Positions 5,688 to 9,001 of a stretch of 9,001 nucleotides of DNA are shown here, in pieces (within the stretch, counting starts at the first letter, position 1; each line of letters opens with the position of its first letter). The stretch is from positions 1-9,001 of the forward strand of contig JAIUYB010000063.1 of assembly GCA_020216625.1 (NCBI GenBank). Reading direction: 5' to 3'. Made by a program: the position numbers and the translations under genes. A model generated the notes under the pieces. The model was given only the letters and a program-made list of their open reading frames with translations. It was not told the origin of the DNA and made no database searches. Source of the DNA: Desulfarculus sp. (lineage in GTDB: Bacteria > Desulfobacterota > Desulfarculia > Desulfarculales > Desulfarculaceae).

Positions 5688-6713
5688 CTAGATCCGCATG
5701 TCCTGCAAGATGTCCTTGTACCAATCGTGACGGTTCTTGAGTTGGATCAGGAGCTGGTTCTTCTCGAAGGCCATCCCGGCGTGGTGGGCCAGTTGCTGGA
5801 GCCAGAGCAGATCGTCGCCATCCGGAAGGAAATTATAAGAGTAATAAAGCCTTAACACCCCAGCGATTTCCGCCCCCACCCAGACCGGCAGGCCAATGAT
5901 GGCCTTGATTCGCTCGGCCTGGGCCTCCTCGCGATACTGCACCCGGTCATCATGGTCCACGTCGGCGATGATCACGGGGCGTCCTTGGCTGACCTCGCCC
6001 AGGCTGCGCCCCAGGCTGACGCTACCCTTCTTGAGGTAGCGCTCGCTGAGTCCGATGCTGTACACGCTTTCAAGCGTTTGATTTTCCTTGTTCACCAGCA
6101 TCAGGGCCGCGCCCCGCGCCCCGCTGTACTTGGTGGTGATGCCCACTAGGGTCTGGACCGCCTGCTTGAAGGAATCCAGGACCGGCATCCGGTGAAGCTC
6201 GTTGATGGCATCCTGCATTGAGCTGAAATAAAAGGCCTTTTTTAAGGCCAAGCCCACTTGGCGCGGCAGGGCGTAAAGGTATTCCAATTCGATGGGCTTG
6301 AAGTCCTTGGGCTGGCTGAAATACAGGCGCAGGGAGCCCACCAGGACCGAGCCCACGGCGACAGGCAGCCCGATAATGCTGCAGATTCCTTCGTCAATCG
6401 CGGCCTGGCGGTATTGGATTTTGGGATCGGTGGCCACGTCACTGACCATCACCGGCTGACGATCCAGGGTTTCGCCCAGGCTCTTGCCGGGATCGATGTC
6501 TCCCTTCTGCAGATAATTGTTGCTCAATCCATGGCTTGCCGAAATTTTCAGCGGGCTGTCGCCGGGGCTGCAAAGAATCAGGGAGCTGCCCCTGGCTCCG
6601 AAAAGGCTGGCCGCGTTGATCACCACGGCCTGCTGGGTGGTCTCCAGGCTGAAAGAGGAATGCATCTCCGCAACCGCGTCCAGAAACCTTCGCAACGAGG
6701 GTTCTTCGGTCAT
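5688..6713 (-). CDS. Tandem GAF domain protein without output domain
   Basis: A 341-residue soluble protein of two related GAF domains (about 20-160 and 180-320), a fold that binds small ligands, metal centres or redox signals. The duplication is visible directly: QYRQAAIDEG, SIIGLPVAVG and GSLRLYFS in domain 1 match QYREEAQAER, AIIGLPVWVG and GVLRLYYS in domain 2, at an offset of about 160 residues. No kinase, DNA-binding, AAA+ or nucleotide cyclase domain is present, and no cysteine cluster, so the output mechanism is unknown. GAF domains are common sensors in sigma-54 activators, but this protein lacks the ATPase. The ATG at 6713 follows GAGGAGG by 8 bases. A sigma-54-type promoter lies just upstream. 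A two-domain sensor or partner-binding adaptor is the best description. Confidence 0.88.
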   Translation of the reverse strand: MTEEPSLRRFLDAVAEMHSSFSLETTQQAVVINAASLFGARGSSLILCSPGDSPLKISASHGLSNNYLQKGDIDPGKSLGETLDRQPVMVSDVATDPKIQYRQAAIDEGICSIIGLPVAVGSVLVGSLRLYFSQPKDFKPIELEYLYALPRQVGLALKKAFYFSSMQDAINELHRMPVLDSFKQAVQTLVGITTKYSGARGAALMLVNKENQTLESVYSIGLSERYLKKGSVSLGRSLGEVSQGRPVIIADVDHDDRVQYREEAQAERIKAIIGLPVWVGAEIAGVLRLYYSYNFLPDGDDLLWLQQLAHHAGMAFEKNQLLIQLKNRHDWYKDILQDMRI

Positions 6714-6759
6714 GAGCCCAGCCTCCTCATTCTCGGTTTGGGAGTTTTGGCGTTGTTAG

Positions 6760-6776
6760 TGCAAAGGTGAAGCCAA
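6760..6776 (-). promoter_or_regulatory. Sigma-54-type promoter for the GAF gene
   Basis: On the minus strand the site reads TTGGCTT-CACCT-TTGCA, with GG-N10-GC spacing and an intact TTGCA -12 box; the -24 box differs from TTGGCAC at two bases. The -24 box is 6770-6776 and the -12 box 6760-6764. Transcription would start near 6749, giving a short leader of about 36 bases before the ATG at 6713. Position, orientation and spacing all fit. Confidence 0.6.
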
Positions 6777-6964
6777 GCCCCTGCCTGGTTTCCCCTGCCG
6801 ATGGCGCCGGCTTCCATGATCCGCCTGGCGCTAACTACAATTGCGGGCAAGTTATAGGTGATTATGCGCGTAGTTCCTTTTCACAATGGTACCTATTTGT
6901 TTTAACGCCAAATACGGCTAGGCAATCTCTGGGGCGCCAGGCAGGGGAACAAAGCCACAAACCG

Positions 6965-6981
6965 CATTGCACTATGCAATG
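6965..6981. promoter_or_regulatory. Perfect dyad CATTGCA-CTA-TGCAATG
   Basis: Seven-base arms, perfectly matched, with a three-base spacer, within the AT-rich island and about 216-232 bases upstream of the inferred GAF transcription start. It could be an activator site for that sigma-54-type promoter. Half-site relatives ATTGCAC at 7039 and 7132, and TTTGCAATTT near 7006, lie nearby. The binding protein is unknown. Confidence 0.4.
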
Positions 6982-7330
6982 TTGGATTTACTGATTTATT
7001 GCTGTTTGCAATTTAATCTTCTTTTCACATAAACACTTATTGCACATCAGAGTTTTATTCTCCCATGCCCACGTCGGCCGTGGTGCATTTTTCTGTATTA
7101 CTGAGTCATTGTTCACCTTTTCCTGCGCGCCATTGCACAAGGAAGTGAACGCCGAGTTTTGGTGGCTGAACAATTTTGTGGGTCCATCTCTTGTATTTTG
7201 CAAGTCGAGCACAGTCCGAATCGCGGAATATCCTTTTTTACCGATAGGATATCGATCATCTTTCCTTAACTGGTTTAGTAAATCCAAGCGCCTTGCCCCG
7301 CTCGTCCGTTCCGCCAACAAGCCACCCCGC

Positions 7331-7372
7331 GCCAACCCGCCACGCCCCCAGGCGCTCGCCTGGGTGGTTGGC
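7331..7372. repeat. Nested hairpin downstream of thiM
   Basis: An inner stem CCCAGGCG (7347-7354) pairs with CGCCTGGG (7357-7364) across a two-base loop; an outer stem GCCAACC (7331-7337) pairs with GGTTGGC (7366-7372). No T-run follows on either strand. It may stabilise the 3' end of the thiE-thiM transcript. Confidence 0.45.
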
Positions 7373-7416
7373 GGATGGTCGAGTGAAAGATGGGGGTCCG
7401 AGGGGGGGAGAAACGG

Positions 7417-7444
7417 GCCCCGGGGCCAGGGCGGGCCCCGGGGC
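7417..7444 (-). terminator. Candidate GC-rich terminator hairpin after thiM
   Basis: Two copies of the palindrome GCCCCGGGGC (7417-7426 and 7435-7444) separated by eight bases can form a very stable ten-pair stem, 11 to 38 bases past the thiM stop. On the minus strand it is followed by CCGTTTCTCC, a poor U-tract, so it is at best a weak or non-canonical intrinsic terminator. Confidence 0.45.
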
Positions 7445-7454
7445 GTTGACAGAC

Positions 7455-8255
7455 TCAGGCGCTGATGCGGGCTCCGCGGGCCAGCTCCTCCGGGGTCAGG
7501 ACATACAGGACGTCAAGTAGGTTCATCTGCAGGCTTCCCGGGCCCTTGGATATGTCCGCCGCCTTTTCGGCCGCCAATCCCAGAAAGGCCAGGGCCGAGG
7601 CCGCGGCGACCACCGGGTCTGGGTCCACCGCCAGGAAGGCCCCGATCAGGGCGCTGGCGGTGCAGCCGGTGCCGGTGACCTTGGTCATCAGGGGATGGCC
7701 GTTGGCCACCCGCAGCACCCGCTGGCCGTCGGTGACCAGATCCACCGCGCCGGTGATGGCCACCGGGGTGCCCAGGGAGCGGGCAAGGTCCATCCCGGCT
7801 TGCGCCGCCTCGTCCACGCTGTGGGTGGAGTCCACCCCCTTGGTCTGGCTGGCGGCGTCGCCCAGGGAAAGCACCTCCGAGGCGTTGCCCCGCACCAGGC
7901 TGACCCCCACCGCCAGGATGCGCAGGCTGGCCTGGGTGCGCAGGTCGGTGGCCCCGGAGCCCACCGGGTCCAGGACGATGGGCACTCCCAGCTCTCGGGC
8001 CTTGGTGGCGGCCAGGAGCATGGAATCCACCCAGACCGGGGTCAAGGTGCCGATGTTGAGCACCAGCGCCCCGGCGAAGGAAACCATCTGCTCCACCTCT
8101 TCGGCGGCGTGGGCCATCACCGGCGAGGCCCCGCAGGCCAACAGGGCGTTGGCGGTGTTGTTCATCACCACGAAGTTGGTGATGTTGTGGATCAGAGGCT
8201 GCTTCTGGCGGATGGCGGCCAGGCTCTCTCCCGCCCGTTGGCCAAGGTTCTCCAT
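7455..8255 (-). CDS. thiM: Hydroxyethylthiazole kinase ThiM
   Basis: Phosphorylates 4-methyl-5-(2-hydroxyethyl)thiazole with ATP, a salvage step of thiamine synthesis that supplies the thiazole substrate of ThiE. The 266-residue length is normal. Ribokinase-like family motifs are present: QKPLIHNITNFVVMNNTANA (18-37), ASPVMAHA (43-50), DPVGSGAT (96-103), VRGNASE (121-127) and TGTGCTASALIGAF (194-207), with the family active-site cysteine at C198. I chose the ATG at 8255, preceded by GGAAGG and a 10-base spacer; an ATG at 8300 would add 15 residues atypical of the family and has no clear ribosome-binding site. It follows thiE by 69 bases on the same strand and is probably co-transcribed. Cytoplasmic. 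Confidence 0.95.
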   Translation of the reverse strand: MENLGQRAGESLAAIRQKQPLIHNITNFVVMNNTANALLACGASPVMAHAAEEVEQMVSFAGALVLNIGTLTPVWVDSMLLAATKARELGVPIVLDPVGSGATDLRTQASLRILAVGVSLVRGNASEVLSLGDAASQTKGVDSTHSVDEAAQAGMDLARSLGTPVAITGAVDLVTDGQRVLRVANGHPLMTKVTGTGCTASALIGAFLAVDPDPVVAAASALAFLGLAAEKAADISKGPGSLQMNLLDVLYVLTPEELARGARISA

Positions 8256-8324
8256 GTTGCGTCTACCTTCCCGCGCAAGGCGCGAAAATGGGATCGACAT
8301 AGTCGTCCGGTGGATGGACGGGGA

Positions 8325-8954
8325 TCAGCCCCGCAAGGCCCGCAGCAGGTTGGCCGCCGCCGCGCTGGGGTCGTCCTGGCAGCAGACCGCCGAGATGACC
8401 GCCACCCCGTAGGCCCCGGCCGCCAGCACCTCAGGGGCGTTGGCCGCGCCGATGCCGCCAATGGCGATCACCGGCAGGTCCAGCTCCCGACTCACCCGGC
8501 GCACCAGATCCAGTCCCCCGGCCGGGCTGGCGTCGGCCTTGGAGCCGGTGGGGTAGACCGGCCCCAGACCGATGTAGTCCACCGCCTGGGCCTGGCAGGA
8601 CCGGGCCTCATCCAGGGTGGAGGCCGAACCGCCAATGATCTTGTCCGGCCCCAGAATCTCCCGGGCCTGGGCCATGGGGAAGTCGTCCTGGCCCAGATGC
8701 ACCCCGTCGGCCTCCACCGCCAGGGCCACGTCCAGGCGGTCGTTGACGATCAGGGGAATCCCCAGGCGGCGGCAGACCGCCAGCATGGCCCGGGCGGTCT
8801 CGATCAGCTCCCGGGTGGAGCCTTGCTTCTGGCGAAACTGGATCGCCCCCGCTCCCCCGGCGATGGCCAGGCGGGCCAGATCCTCATGCGAATAGCGACC
8901 TTGTAGCACGGTGTCGGTGATGACGTGCAAGCGACCGATTTCTTTAACGGCCAT
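8325..8954 (-). CDS. thiE: Thiamine phosphate synthase ThiE
   Basis: Joins hydroxymethylpyrimidine diphosphate and hydroxyethylthiazole phosphate to give thiamine phosphate and pyrophosphate. A 209-residue TIM barrel of normal length with all the usual motifs: QFRQK (39-43), VNDR (70-73), DGVHLGQDD (83-91), IGGSAS (107-112), YIGLGPVYPTGSK (127-139) and PVIAIGGI (161-168). The ATG at 8954 follows a GGGAGGGG ribosome-binding stretch. It precedes thiM, forming a salvage pair. The pyrimidine kinase ThiD is not in the window. Upstream only 47 bases are visible, too few to judge whether a TPP riboswitch controls the pair. Confidence 0.95.
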   Translation of the reverse strand: MAVKEIGRLHVITDTVLQGRYSHEDLARLAIAGGAGAIQFRQKQGSTRELIETARAMLAVCRRLGIPLIVNDRLDVALAVEADGVHLGQDDFPMAQAREILGPDKIIGGSASTLDEARSCQAQAVDYIGLGPVYPTGSKADASPAGGLDLVRRVSRELDLPVIAIGGIGAANAPEVLAAGAYGVAVISAVCCQDDPSAAAANLLRALRG

Positions 8955-9001
8955 GCTCCCCTCCCGGGCCCCGGATCGCCGCGGTCCGCCTCTGGCCGCC
9001 C
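8955..9001 (-). other. GC-rich sequence upstream of thiE, cut by window edge
   Basis: Contains the thiE ribosome-binding site (GGGAGGGG just before 8954). Nothing else can be named from the 47 bases available. Confidence 0.4.

Larger units (their letters stand above)
6777..7454. other. Intergenic region with AT-rich island, no confident gene
   Basis: This 678-base stretch lies between thiM and the GAF gene promoter. From about 6840 to 7310 it is clearly more AT-rich than its surroundings. Open frames here (minus 6988-7335; plus 7040-7465) begin with TTG, lack a good ribosome-binding site and match no family I recognise. The motif ATTGCAC recurs at 6966, 7039 and 7132. It could be a regulatory region, a decayed gene or a transferred remnant; the sequence does not decide. 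Confidence 0.4.

Noticed and set aside
6988..7335. Minus-strand open frame of 115 codons in the AT-rich island
   Set aside because: It begins with TTG without a ribosome-binding site, has no recognisable motif, and its composition looks like non-coding AT-rich DNA. A decayed gene is possible but unsupported.
7040..7465. Plus-strand open frame of 141 codons
   Set aside because: TTG start without a ribosome-binding site; its second half is low-complexity Gly/Arg/Pro translation of the GC hairpins and it runs into the thiM end.
8955..9001. TPP riboswitch upstream of thiE
   Set aside because: Only 47 bases are visible and none of the riboswitch core can be seen; it may lie beyond the edge.
1..9001. 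CRISPR arrays, tRNA or rRNA genes, insertion sequences
   Set aside because: No regularly spaced repeats, no cloverleaf-like or rRNA sequence, and no transposase or terminal inverted repeats were found on reading both strands.

Overview
The window is GC-rich, with a short AT-rich island near 6.84-7.31 kb. It looks like chromosomal DNA of an anaerobic, probably sulfate-reducing or syntrophic bacterium. Desulfobacterota is my inference, from the style of the redox genes and the sigma-54-type promoters; no rRNA or other taxonomic marker is present.

Region 1 (1-4115, minus strand) is a tight complex I-type operon read right to left: nuoA, nuoB, nuoC, a 16-cysteine four-[4Fe-4S] electron-transfer protein, nuoE and nuoF, with nuoF running off the left edge. 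nuoA/nuoB and nuoB/nuoC overlap by 4 bases (ATGA, GTGA). The place where nuoD normally follows nuoC holds the polyferredoxin, and no nuoD is visible. NuoF has an extra N-terminal thioredoxin-like [2Fe-2S] domain, as in HydB/HndC-type flavin subunits of multimeric, often electron-bifurcating, hydrogenases.

Region 2 (4116-5079) is a 964-base intergenic stretch between divergent genes. It has no convincing gene but is rich in regulatory-looking structure: an excellent sigma-54 (-24/-12) promoter reading toward nuoA, a long inverted repeat over its -24 element, a TGTAA-N4-TTACA dyad, and two related inverted repeats built on ATCCACC/GGTGGAT at enhancer-like distances upstream.

Region 3 (5080-6713): a second four-[4Fe-4S] protein on the plus strand has all 16 cluster cysteines at the same residue numbers as the one in the nuo operon. 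It converges on a minus-strand gene for a protein made only of two duplicated GAF domains. The GAF gene also has a sigma-54-type promoter, 47 bases ahead of its start codon.

Region 4 (6714-7454) is non-coding as far as I can tell. It contains the AT-rich island, a perfect CATTGCA/TGCAATG dyad and two GC-rich hairpins behind thiM.

Region 5 (7455-8954, minus strand) is a thiE-thiM pair for thiamine phosphate synthesis and thiazole salvage, apparently unrelated to the redox genes.

The connecting idea, which is inference, is a sigma-54-controlled redox regulon: a complex I variant with a dedicated polyferredoxin, a stand-alone paralogue of that polyferredoxin, and a GAF sensor protein, coupled through shared promoter type and facing intergenic regions.
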